15,512 nucleotides of DNA, taken from assembly GCA_910578065.1 (NCBI GenBank), contig CAJTPB010000029.1, positions 1 through 15,512 on the forward strand, read 5' to 3'. Below are positions 1-4,739 of this stretch, piece by piece. This DNA comes from an uncultured Christensenella sp. (GTDB lineage Bacteria; Bacillota; Clostridia; Christensenellales; Borkfalkiaceae). Position 1 is the first letter of the stretch. The number at the start of each line of letters is the position of its first letter. The position numbers and the translations under genes were made by a program. Below the pieces are notes generated by a model, which saw nothing but the letters and a program-made list of their open reading frames with translations, made no database searches and had not been told where the DNA came from.

Positions 1-190
1 CAAATTGAGCGCGCCGCCCACGGTAAGACCTTCGGGCAGGCTTGTGATCGGCGTGTCGCGCAAATTGAGCGCGCCGCCCACGGTAAGACCTTCGGGCAGG
101 CTTGTGATCTGCGTGTCGCGCAAATTGAGCGCGCCGCCCACGGTAAGACCTTCGGGCAGGCTTGTGATCGGCGTGTCGCGCAAATTGAGC
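1..190. repeat. 60-bp tandem repeats encoding LRR units
   Basis: Three contiguous 60-bp units (1-60, 61-120, 121-180) are followed by the first 10 bases of another. Units 1 and 3 are identical; unit 2 differs at one base (G to T at position 110), changing Pro to Gln on the minus strand. The period is exactly 20 codons, so unit gain or loss keeps the reading frame. The array may continue left of the window. Confidence 0.97.
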
Positions 191-243
191 CAACCGCCGT
201 TCCTCTTCATTCTCTCTTCAAGTTCTTGTTTTGTAAATTCCAT
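1..243 (-). CDS. Leucine-rich-repeat protein, N-terminal part (cut by window edge)
   Basis: The ATG lies at 243 behind an AGGAG Shine-Dalgarno, and the frame stays open to position 1, so only the first 81 codons are visible. A charged lead-in of about 17 residues (MEFTKQELEERMKRNGG) is followed by 20-residue units of the form LxLRDTxITSLPEGLTVGGx. This is the short LRR type with a LxxLxVxGxLxL pattern, common in phage and gut-bacterial proteins of unknown role. Three full units are visible, identical except for one Pro/Gln exchange. There is no signal peptide, so the protein is probably cytoplasmic, or a virion or effector component. It is the last visible gene of the leftward operon that starts near 1397, 15 bp after the preceding stop. 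LRR solenoids usually bind proteins; the partner here is unknown. The frame, RBS and repeat reading are seen directly; function is not inferred. Confidence 0.8.
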   Translation of the reverse strand, partial: MEFTKQELEERMKRNGGWLNLRDTPITSLPEGLTVGGALNLRDTQITSLPEGLTVGGALNLRDTPITSLPEGLTVGGALNL

Positions 244-258
244 AATTATCTCCTTTTT

Positions 259-402
259 TTATTTTTCTTCTTTCCACCGTCTATCGGCTTCTTCCGCTTC
301 GTAGTCTGCGTCCTCTTCCCAATGAGAATAAGGATTGCAAATTTCTTCCCATTCTTCTGCGCAATGCCCTATCCAGGGCGCTTCAGGTATATCATTCAAC
401 AT
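259..402 (-). CDS. Small acidic Trp-rich protein, 47 aa, unknown function
   Basis: The ATG at 402 lies behind a strong AAGGAGG ribosome binding site with 6-nt spacing, and the first 11 bp overlap the end of the upstream S24-like gene, as in translationally coupled operons. The 47-residue product has 5 Trp and about 16 Asp/Glu residues (for example APWIGHCAEEWEEI and SHWEEDADYEAEEADRRW). It has no membrane segment and no motif I recognise. Its size and charge resemble small phage or mobile-element accessory proteins such as inhibitors or DNA mimics, but that is only a resemblance. The next gene (LRR protein) starts 15 bp downstream. The gene call rests on the RBS, the coupling and the codon-filled spacing; function is unknown. 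Confidence 0.7.
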   Translation of the reverse strand: MLNDIPEAPWIGHCAEEWEEICNPYSHWEEDADYEAEEADRRWKEEK

Positions 403-748
403 GTCTGCCTCCTTCTCTTCGTTCGTCGAGCATGTTTGCGCATCGAATAACCTTTCCGTATATTTTCAAGTTTGTGGGGAACGCTACCGTGAACGGCAAG
501 TACGTCTTATCGTCCGTTTCCGAACATAAATGTATTTCACCGTTAACTTCTCTGTACCTCGACAGAGAGAATGTTTCCCGCCCGTCTTTAATAATGCTTG
601 CAAAGACGATATCTCCATCTTTTGCTTTATCGGTACTTTCAACGGATACAATAGATCCGTTTTTAATCCCCGCTTTATTCAGTCCATTCCCCTGTACAAT
701 CAGCATAAAGCGCTCGGGGAATTCTTTTCTTATTTCTTCCTTTTTCAT
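392..748 (-). CDS. Stand-alone LexA/UmuD-like (S24 fold) protein lacking the catalytic dyad
   Basis: This 118-residue protein begins 4 bp after the upstream HTH gene, with AAGGA upstream of the ATG. Residues 16-50 read like the LexA/UmuD C-terminal fold: LIVQGNGLNKAGIKNGSIV followed by DGDIVFASI, and near residues 95-101 LKIYGKV matches the conserved 'xxGKVx' strand. In active S24 peptidases the motif is G(D/N)SM and a Lys lies in the 'TVKR' strand. Here the Ser position is Gly22 (GNGL) and the strand reads TFSLSRY with no Lys, so Ser-Lys self-cleavage looks lost. There is also no DNA-binding domain, unlike LexA or CI, so it resembles a UmuD-sized stand-alone fold. The gene sits in the element's leftward operon between a stand-alone HTH and a small acidic protein. 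Fold assignment is by motif reading; the loss of catalytic residues is seen directly if that alignment is right. Confidence 0.7.
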   Translation of the reverse strand: MKKEEIRKEFPERFMLIVQGNGLNKAGIKNGSIVSVESTDKAKDGDIVFASIIKDGRETFSLSRYREVNGEIHLCSETDDKTYLPFTVAFPTNLKIYGKVIRCANMLDERREGGRHVE

Positions 749-752
749 ATCC

Positions 753-956
753 TTACTTTCCTTCTATTTTCATTCCGCCATATCTTCCCGAAGTGACGTT
801 AATCGGAATCCCGCAGGCAATCAGTTCCTCGACGTATCGGTAAATCGTCCGATCTGATACTCCTAATTTCCGCGCGAGTGAACTTCCCGATATAGGCAAT
901 TTCGTTTGATTTTTATAAAGCGCGCGCAGAATATCTATCGCAAGACTAAGTTTCAT
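753..956 (-). CDS. Stand-alone HTH_11-type DNA-binding protein, 67 aa
   Basis: The product resembles the N-terminal winged helix of DeoR/WYL-type regulators. LARKLGVSDRTIYRYVEELI (about residues 27-46) is the helix-turn-helix, followed by ACGIPINVTSGRYGGMKI, the conserved 'GxPI...GxxGGx' wing. Family members normally carry a C-terminal sensor (often a WYL domain) for a length of about 300 residues. Here the protein ends right after the wing, so it is DNA binding only. The ATG at 956 is 2 bp after the preceding stop, with an AGAGG ribosome binding site, so it is co-transcribed with the excisionase-like gene and the S24-like gene. It could act as a small regulator or a recombination accessory factor; the target is unknown. 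Confidence 0.78.
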   Translation of the reverse strand: MKLSLAIDILRALYKNQTKLPISGSSLARKLGVSDRTIYRYVEELIACGIPINVTSGRYGGMKIEGK

Positions 957-958
957 GG

Positions 959-1174
959 TTATGCCTCTAATGCTTTGTTAGACTGCTCCATCGGACGGTT
1001 AAACCAAGCCTCGTAGTCGGTGATCGTAACTTTACCCTTAATTTTTGCAATGTCGCTGTATGCCTTGATTTCACGCATGACGCGTTGCGCGGTTCCATTG
1101 CTACAATCAAAGATTTTTGCGATATCCTTTACTGCGAGATATTGTCGGTTTGTCATAAGTTCTACTTTATCCAT
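959..1174 (-). CDS. Excisionase-like small winged-HTH protein, 71 aa
   Basis: The start at 1174 is chosen because GGAGAG precedes this ATG at good spacing. A longer reading to 1237 would run through the neighbour's stop region and has no RBS. The protein carries a helix-turn-helix (YLAVKDIAKIFDCSNGTAQR, about residues 11-30) and ends in GKVTITDYEAWFNRP, like the 'G-x-(I/V)-xxxDxxxWL' wing of excisionases and recombination directionality factors in integrative elements. Its location in an element carrying a tyrosine integrase fits a role in excision. A 19-bp operator-like site (1188-1206) lies immediately upstream, so the element's repressor probably controls it. The alternative is a small transcriptional regulator of the same fold. 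Confidence 0.68.
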   Translation of the reverse strand: MDKVELMTNRQYLAVKDIAKIFDCSNGTAQRVMREIKAYSDIAKIKGKVTITDYEAWFNRPMEQSNKALEA

Positions 1175-1187
1175 ATCAGCTCTCCAT

Positions 1188-1206
1188 ACAGCAACATCTG
1201 TGCTGT
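1188..1206. promoter_or_regulatory. Operator-like inverted repeat upstream of the excisionase-like gene
   Basis: The sequence ACAGCA-ACATCTG-TGCTGT is a perfect 6-bp inverted repeat with a 7-bp spacer. It has the same arms and spacing as the three sites at 2279-2409. It lies 14 bp upstream of the start at 1174 and begins at the stop codon of the gene before it. This places it over the expected transcription start of a promoter with -35 at 1237-1232. Confidence 0.7.
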
Positions 1207-1397
1207 TAATTCGCAAAAAAAATATTGTTAATGTCAACTTCAGGAAAAGCTTTTTTTACTTTTTCCATGAAGTTACGAGAAGCCTTTGCTGCGCCCGATT
1301 CGACCTTTGCCGTCATAGATAAAGTATATCCAATGGCTTTGGCGAATGCTTCTTGGGAAAGCCCCTTTGCTTCTCTGAATTCTTTCAATTTTGACAT
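1206..1397 (-). CDS. Cro-like XRE-family HTH protein, 63 aa
   Basis: This protein is almost all helix-turn-helix: LKEFREAKGLSQEAFAKAIG (residues 4-23) followed by AKVESGAAKAS and a hydrophobic helix (NFMEKVKKAFPEVD). This is the HTH_3/XRE pattern 'R...GLSQ..FA...G......E.G...P', trimmed to the size of phage Cro proteins. The ATG at 1397 has AGGAGG upstream at about 7-nt spacing. It is the first gene of the leftward operon and is divergent from the membrane-protein gene at 1469. It probably regulates the element's early promoters; which operator it binds cannot be told from sequence. Family assignment is good, the Cro role is inferred from size and context. Confidence 0.82.
   Translation of the reverse strand: MSKLKEFREAKGLSQEAFAKAIGYTLSMTAKVESGAAKASRNFMEKVKKAFPEVDINNIFFAN
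1209..1237 (-). promoter_or_regulatory. Possible promoter of the excisionase-like gene (weak -10)
   Basis: On the minus strand a perfect TTGACA (1237-1232) is followed after 17 bp by GCGAAT (1214-1209), which matches the -10 consensus at only 3 of 6 positions. The predicted start near 1202 falls in the operator at 1188-1206, as at the other operator-controlled promoters here. The poor -10 makes the call tentative. Confidence 0.35.
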
Positions 1398-1413
1398 TTC
1401 TGTTCCTCCTTTA

Positions 1414-1442
1414 TTGATTTTTTTGAATTTTTATGTTATGAT
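1414..1442 (+). promoter_or_regulatory. Promoter for the 164-aa membrane-protein gene
   Basis: TTGATT (1414-1419), a 17-bp spacer and TATGAT (1437-1442) precede a GGGGTGAT ribosome binding site and the TTG start at 1469. Predicted transcription begins near 1449, giving a short leader. It lies between two divergent genes and has no copy of the ACAGCA operator, so it may be expressed independently of the switch. Confidence 0.55.
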
Positions 1443-1468
1443 TTTAAAAAACAAATGGGGTGATTTAT

Positions 1469-1963
1469 TTGCTTTCTGTAACTATAACCGATATTGTTAA
1501 TTGGTCTACTATCGCTTCCAATATTGTCACGGCTTTGGGGGTAATCGGTGCATTCGTTGCTTTTTATGCAATAGTTAAAAATCGTTTAACAAAGAAAAAC
1601 TTTACATTAAAAGCAACTCTTCTACGAATTTCTATCAATGACGAAACCTCTGATGAGTTTTCATTAGAAATTGATTTGCAAAATTTCACAGACAAAGAAT
1701 TTTTTATTACTGGGATTTCTTTCTCGTTTGATAACAAAAAATATGTATTGCAACATCTGGAAAACATGGCACACGGAAGAATTGTGACTGAGGTTGAAAC
1801 AAAAAATGTACCTATATCTGCGCATGAAGCACTCACTCTCTATGGACATTTGAATGTTCCAACAAAGACTCCAATACCTAAGAAGTGTACTGTTGTATTA
1901 GATACCACCGAACGAAAATTGATTTATAAAATCCCCTTACTCGTATCGGCTCACCTCAAATAA
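1469..1963 (+). CDS. Putative membrane-anchored protein, unknown function, TTG start
   Basis: The reading frame opens with GTG at 1460, but that codon has no ribosome binding site. GGGGTGAT (1457-1464) instead sits about 8 nt before TTG at 1469, so I take TTG as the start (164 aa). Residues 16-35 (IVTALGVIGAFVAFYAIV) form one hydrophobic segment, followed by a positively charged KNRLTKKN, which suggests an N-terminal anchor with the rest in the cytoplasm. The remainder has alternating beta-like stretches such as LEIDLQNFTDKEFFITGISFSF, and no family I recognise. It runs opposite to the genes on both sides, has its own promoter, and its 3' end overlaps the end of the 99-aa minus-strand gene by 27 bp. 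Such isolated cargo-type genes next to a phage or ICE switch often serve exclusion or host defence, but nothing in the sequence proves that here. Confidence 0.68.
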   Translation: MLSVTITDIVNWSTIASNIVTALGVIGAFVAFYAIVKNRLTKKNFTLKATLLRISINDETSDEFSLEIDLQNFTDKEFFITGISFSFDNKKYVLQHLENMAHGRIVTEVETKNVPISAHEALTLYGHLNVPTKTPIPKKCTVVLDTTERKLIYKIPLLVSAHLK

Positions 1964-2236
1964 AAGATGAGTAAATAATTTAGCATCTTTTATTGCGCTT
2001 GTTGTAAAAGACAATTTATTCAGAAAGAAATCGGTTAAGTCTTCTACCTTATTAAGAGATTCGCGAAAAATAGAAACCGTCGCGTAGGTGTACCCGCAAT
2101 GGAATAATTCCTCAAAACAATTCATTAAATCAGGTCTTTTATCTTCATTTTCGAAAATTACAGCGACACATAATCCATTGCTAAAGTTGAACGACATCCC
2201 GTTTCGGCTTATCTTTTCAAATTGGACTTTTTTCAT
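1937..2236 (-). CDS. 99-aa protein of unknown function, first gene of the operator-controlled leftward transcript
   Basis: The ATG at 2236 follows a GGAGGGGAAG ribosome binding site and lies about 60 bp downstream of a consensus promoter (2333-2305) flanked and overlapped by two operator-like repeats. That regulation makes it a real gene despite no recognised domain. The protein is a mixed alpha/beta-looking sequence (GLCVAVIFENEDKRPDLMNC, FHCGYTYATVSIFRES) with no signal peptide or membrane segment. Its position, divergent from the repressor and directly repressible, is where early functions of phages and ICEs usually lie (antirepressor, excision or replication control). Its last 27 bp overlap the convergent gene 1469-1963. 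The function is not known. Confidence 0.68.
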   Translation of the reverse strand: MKKVQFEKISRNGMSFNFSNGLCVAVIFENEDKRPDLMNCFEELFHCGYTYATVSIFRESLNKVEDLTDFFLNKLSFTTSAIKDAKLFTHLLFEVSRYE

Positions 2237-2278
2237 TTTCTCTTCCCCTCCACGCCCCTGCGAGGCTTTTTTGTTTTA

Positions 2279-2297
2279 ATAGCAACATTTATGCTGT
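2279..2297. promoter_or_regulatory. Operator-like inverted repeat at the start of the 99-aa gene transcript
   Basis: ATAGCA-ACATTTA-TGCTGT has the 6-7-6 layout of the other sites, with one arm mismatch. It covers the predicted transcription start (about 2298) of the minus-strand promoter at 2333-2305. Confidence 0.68.
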
Positions 2298-2304
2298 CAA
2301 TTAC

Positions 2305-2333
2305 ATTATAAACAGCAATTATTGTGCTGTCAA
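2305..2333 (-). promoter_or_regulatory. Consensus leftward promoter of the 99-aa gene
   Basis: On the minus strand TTGACA (2333-2328), exactly 17 bp, then TATAAT (2310-2305): both hexamers are perfect. Operator 2312-2330 fills the spacer and clips the -35, and operator 2279-2297 covers the start site, so a bound repressor would exclude RNA polymerase. Confidence 0.85.
2312..2330. promoter_or_regulatory. Operator-like inverted repeat inside the leftward promoter
   Basis: ACAGCA-ATTATTG-TGCTGT has perfect 6-bp arms and a 7-bp spacer. It lies between the -35 and -10 hexamers of the minus-strand promoter at 2333-2305. Confidence 0.75.
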
Positions 2334-2354
2334 GTGTTTTTTATAAAATTTTTC

Positions 2355-2382
2355 TTGAAAAACGCAAAAAAGTTGCTATAAT
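2355..2382 (+). promoter_or_regulatory. Promoter of the XRE repressor gene
   Basis: TTGAAA (2355-2360), a 16-bp spacer and a perfect TATAAT (2377-2382) precede the repressor start at 2431. The predicted start near 2389 abuts the operator-like repeat at 2391-2409, so the gene is probably autoregulated. Confidence 0.75.
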
Positions 2383-2390
2383 CTTAATTG

Positions 2391-2409
2391 ATAGCAATAA
2401 TATTGCGAT
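2391..2409. promoter_or_regulatory. Operator-like inverted repeat at the repressor transcription start
   Basis: ATAGCA-ATAATAT-TGCGAT keeps the 6-7-6 layout with one mismatch between arms, making it the weakest of the four sites. It lies just downstream of the -10 at 2377-2382, consistent with low-affinity autorepression. Confidence 0.58.
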
Positions 2410-2430
2410 TTATTTATATTGGGAGGAATT

Positions 2431-2817
2431 ATGGGAGACAGAAGTAAAATTACAAACCCATTCTTCGGAAAGATACTAAAGCAATTAAGAACCGATAGGG
2501 GCTTAACACAATCCGATATTGGGAAAGTCGTTAACAAAGGCGACAGCACGGTTAGGATGTGGGAATTAAGAAGCTCAGAGCCTGATTACGAGACAATAGT
2601 TATTCTTGCAAATTATTTTGGCGTCACTGTCGACTATCTACTAGGACGAGAAATCACCGTAATGGGAGACGATGCCCCTCACCCCTCTATCCATATCCCC
2701 GTAAAATACGGCGATGTTTTTGTTGCTCTAAATAAAGGCGATGACAACTTAGAACAAGATGATGTGGACGATATCATCCGATTTATTGAATTCAAAAAAA
2801 GCACAAAGAATAAATGA
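2431..2817 (+). CDS. XRE-family repressor of the element (ImmR/CI-like)
   Basis: The start is ATG 2431 behind GGGAGGA; an in-frame TTG at 2419 lies within that RBS region and is less likely. The 128-residue protein has an N-terminal helix-turn-helix (FGKILKQLRTDRGLTQSDIG, about residues 12-31, then STVRMWELRSSEPDYETI), ending in FGVTVDYLLGRE near residue 70, the usual end of HTH_3 domains. A short acidic C-terminal part (71-128) has no S24 peptidase domain, as in ICEBs1 ImmR-type repressors that are inactivated by a partner protease. That partner is probably the ImmA-like gene 52 bp downstream. The gene is divergent from the 99-aa gene, with operator-like repeats between them. The repressor role and its binding to those repeats are inferred from this context. 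Confidence 0.85.
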   Translation: MGDRSKITNPFFGKILKQLRTDRGLTQSDIGKVVNKGDSTVRMWELRSSEPDYETIVILANYFGVTVDYLLGREITVMGDDAPHPSIHIPVKYGDVFVALNKGDDNLEQDDVDDIIRFIEFKKSTKNK

Positions 2818-2869
2818 ATTTTATAAAATTGGCAATACGTTGTCATGTTTTGTTTGATATTATAAACCT

Positions 2870-3280
2870 ATGAATAGTTTTCAGCTTTTACATATTGCAG
2901 AAGTTAAAAATATTTCTGTCTATAATTTTAAGACAAGGAACAAAAAGGCATTTTGTCTAGAAGACGCTATTGCCATTGATTTTTCGCGCGTTGAAACTGA
3001 GCGTGAACAAAAACAGCTTCTTTCAGAAGAACTTGGACATATCCTGAGCGGAGCGCTCTACCCTCTTTCCCATTGCGGAAATCCGCTCTACCGAGAAAAT
3101 ATTCAAAAGCAAGAGCGCAAAGCGCATAATCGTTCATTACGGCTACAGGTACCTTTAAACGAGCTTAAAACTGCAATTAAACACAACTTTGAAGATACAG
3201 AAATCGCTGAGTTGTTGGATATCGACCTCACTACGCTTGCGGAGGCTGTATCTTTCTATAAAACAAAAGGCTTGCTATAA
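2870..3280 (+). CDS. ImmA/IrrE-family metallopeptidase-like protein (peptidase M78)
   Basis: The 136-residue protein has the M78 hallmark region at about residues 50-63: LLSEELGHILSGAL, corresponding to the 'HExxH' zinc motif with Glu in place of the first His (EELGH). ImmA-type proteases cleave the paired XRE repressor to switch on the element. Here the gene directly follows such a repressor, in the usual immR-immA order. Length fits small family members (about 130-160 aa). The ATG at 2870 is the first possible start (a stop lies 15 bp upstream) and has no visible Shine-Dalgarno; TATAAA lies at 2861-2866, so a very short or absent leader is possible. EExxH variants are, as far as I recall, common in Bacillota phage homologues, so whether the protein is active is open. 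Confidence 0.8.
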   Translation: MNSFQLLHIAEVKNISVYNFKTRNKKAFCLEDAIAIDFSRVETEREQKQLLSEELGHILSGALYPLSHCGNPLYRENIQKQERKAHNRSLRLQVPLNELKTAIKHNFEDTEIAELLDIDLTTLAEAVSFYKTKGLL

Positions 3281-3283
3281 ATT

Positions 3284-3335
3284 TTGTAAAATAAAAAGCG
3301 CTTCCCCCTCCGTCGCCAAACCTTAGGGGAAGCAC
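3284..3335 (-). terminator. Intrinsic terminator facing leftward
   Basis: GCTTCCCC (3300-3307) pairs with GGGGAAGC (3326-3333), extendable by 2 bp with one mismatch. On the minus strand the hairpin is followed by TTTTTATTTT; on the plus strand there is no T-run. It would stop transcription entering from the integrase side antisense to the repressor genes. Confidence 0.55.
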
Positions 3336-3343
3336 CTAAAATT

Positions 3344-3388
3344 AAAAAAGAATTTACGGAGAGCGAAACTCGCGCCCCACTCTTTTTT
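3344..3388. other. Nested inverted repeat in the integrase leader
   Basis: AAAAAAGA (3344-3351) and TCTTTTTT (3381-3388) are complementary and enclose a small GCGA-aac-TCGC hairpin (3363-3373). It lies between the ImmA-like gene and the integrase. It could be a rightward terminator with a poor stem, or an integrase or regulator binding site; I cannot decide. Confidence 0.35.
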
Positions 3389-3434
3389 GTACCTTCATTA
3401 TACGGTTTCACTAAAGTCTTGTCAAGGAGAATTT

Positions 3435-4634
3435 ATGCCCTCTATTATCCCCAAAGCATATTTTTGCAGTAAATGCAAAATTGAAATAAAGAAAAAGACG
3501 TGCGACTGCGGAGCCAAGACAAAGCCGCTGCCGCCTTATACCGTGCGCTTTCGGTGGATCAACGAGAACGGAGTTGAGGAACATAAGAGGCTTACGGGAG
3601 AACCGCCATGGCAGACGCAGAGCGGAGCGCAGCGCGGCTATGAAGAATGGATCGCGGCGCACCCTTCTGTAAAGAAAAAAAGTACCGCAAAGACATTTAA
3701 CTTCCTTCCCCTCTACGAGGAATACAAAGCGAACCTGCGGGCGACTGTCAAGGAATCATCCTACGTGATGTATCTTCAACGCTTTGAAGGATATATCGTT
3801 CCCGAATTCCGAAACGCGAAAGTAAACGAGATAACCTCTGCCGACATTCTCAAATGGCAAAACAGTCTGACAAACGCGGGGCTTTCGGTCGGGTATCGAA
3901 AATCCATTCGAAGTGCGTTCAATCATTTCTTCTCGTATCTGAAAATCTACGGCATCGAAAACCCTTTCCTCATGGTGAAGGGCTTTAAGGGCAGCGCGGA
4001 AAAAAAGAAGGAAATGAATTTCTGGACGAAGGAAGAGTTCGACCAGTTTATTGCCTACGTGAACAATGTATTTTACAAGACCGTGTTTTCCTTCCTCTAT
4101 TTGACCGGGTGCAGGAAGGGTGAAATGTGCGCCTTACAGTGGTCCGATATCAATTTTACAAAGCGCGAAGTGAATATCCACGCCACGCTTTCCAAGGCAA
4201 CGGATAAAAACAGAGAAAAAAACGAGGGAGAAATGCTCTCCCCTCTCTATCGGCTGACTACGCCGAAAACTGAAAACTCATACCGCAAAATCCTTATTCC
4301 CACACGACTTATAGAATACTTAAAAGAGTTAAAGGCGCTCTATCCCGCATCGCGCTTCGTATTTGGCGGAAATTCAAGCTTTATGTCCTTTAACACATTG
4401 GAACACGCTTTCGATCGCTACATAAAAATATCGGGTGTGAAGAAAATTCATATCCACGAACTGCGCCACTCGCACGCTTCACTTCTAATTAACACGGGAT
4501 TGAACCAACTTTCCGTAATCTATGTTATTGCAAACCGTCTTGGAGATACGGTTGAAATGGTTCTTAAGACATACGGACACCTATTCCCTAATGCACAGCG
4601 TGAGATTTTGGATAGATTGGAGTTTGATTTTTAG
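3435..4634 (+). CDS. int: Tyrosine recombinase / integrase of the element
   Basis: The start is ATG 3435 behind AAGGAGA; an upstream in-frame TTG at 3387 has no RBS. The product is 399 aa, normal for phage/ICE integrases. Residues 9-25 (CSKCKIEIKKKTCDCG, Cys11, 14, 23, 25) look like a zinc ribbon in place of the usual arm-binding start. About 88-180 is the SAM-like core-binding domain (NFLPLYEEYKANLRAT...). The catalytic domain has Arg227 (LTGCRKGEMCALQW), Lys278 (TPKTENSYRK), His341/Arg344 (HELRHSHASLL) and the nucleophile Tyr380 (TYGHLFP). The fifth position, usually His in 'LGH', is Asp371 (RLGDTVEMVLKTY). The enzyme should recombine the element with its attachment site. The gene ends about 105 bp from the 3' end of tRNA-Leu(AAG), which marks that tRNA as the likely target. 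Confidence 0.93.
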   Translation: MPSIIPKAYFCSKCKIEIKKKTCDCGAKTKPLPPYTVRFRWINENGVEEHKRLTGEPPWQTQSGAQRGYEEWIAAHPSVKKKSTAKTFNFLPLYEEYKANLRATVKESSYVMYLQRFEGYIVPEFRNAKVNEITSADILKWQNSLTNAGLSVGYRKSIRSAFNHFFSYLKIYGIENPFLMVKGFKGSAEKKKEMNFWTKEEFDQFIAYVNNVFYKTVFSFLYLTGCRKGEMCALQWSDINFTKREVNIHATLSKATDKNREKNEGEMLSPLYRLTTPKTENSYRKILIPTRLIEYLKELKALYPASRFVFGGNSSFMSFNTLEHAFDRYIKISGVKKIHIHELRHSHASLLINTGLNQLSVIYVIANRLGDTVEMVLKTYGHLFPNAQREILDRLEFDF

Positions 4635-4675
4635 CGTCCTTTTCGAAAATTCGTTCCTTATTTGTGCCTAAAAAG

Positions 4676-4735
4676 AAAAAACCACAATATATTGTGGTGA
4701 AAGTTATCTTCACATACAATATATTGTGGTTTTTG
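4676..4735. terminator. Bidirectional terminator between integrase and tRNA-Leu(AAG)
   Basis: A perfect 19-bp inverted repeat (4677-4695 with 4716-4734) carries the A-tract and T-tract at its ends, and an inner GTGAA/TTCAC stem (4697-4701, 4709-4713) extends it. The 16-base segment 4682-4697 is itself a palindrome (CCACAATATATTGTGG). Oligo-T follows on both strands, so it can end the integrase mRNA rightward and the tRNA transcript leftward. Confidence 0.82.
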
Positions 4736-4739
4736 CGTT

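Noticed and set aside
1..190. CRISPR array
   Set aside because: The 60-bp units are contiguous with no unique spacers and translate in frame as 20-residue LRR units behind a start codon and RBS.
432..857. Plus-strand reading frames over the left operon
   Set aside because: They lie antisense to well-spaced minus-strand genes with ribosome binding sites and recognisable HTH and S24-like folds, and have no RBS of their own.
2245..2275. Rightward terminator (CCTC...GAGGC then TTTTTT) after the 164-aa gene
   Set aside because: The stem is only 4-5 bp with a large loop, or needs a bulge. It lies 280 bp past the stop, inside the leader of the opposing gene. Too weak to call.
3363..3373. Remnant tRNA T-arm or second attachment site in the integrase leader
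   Set aside because: The GCGA-aac-TCGC hairpin lacks the TTC-containing loop of a T-arm and does not match the 3' end of tRNA-Leu(AAG).
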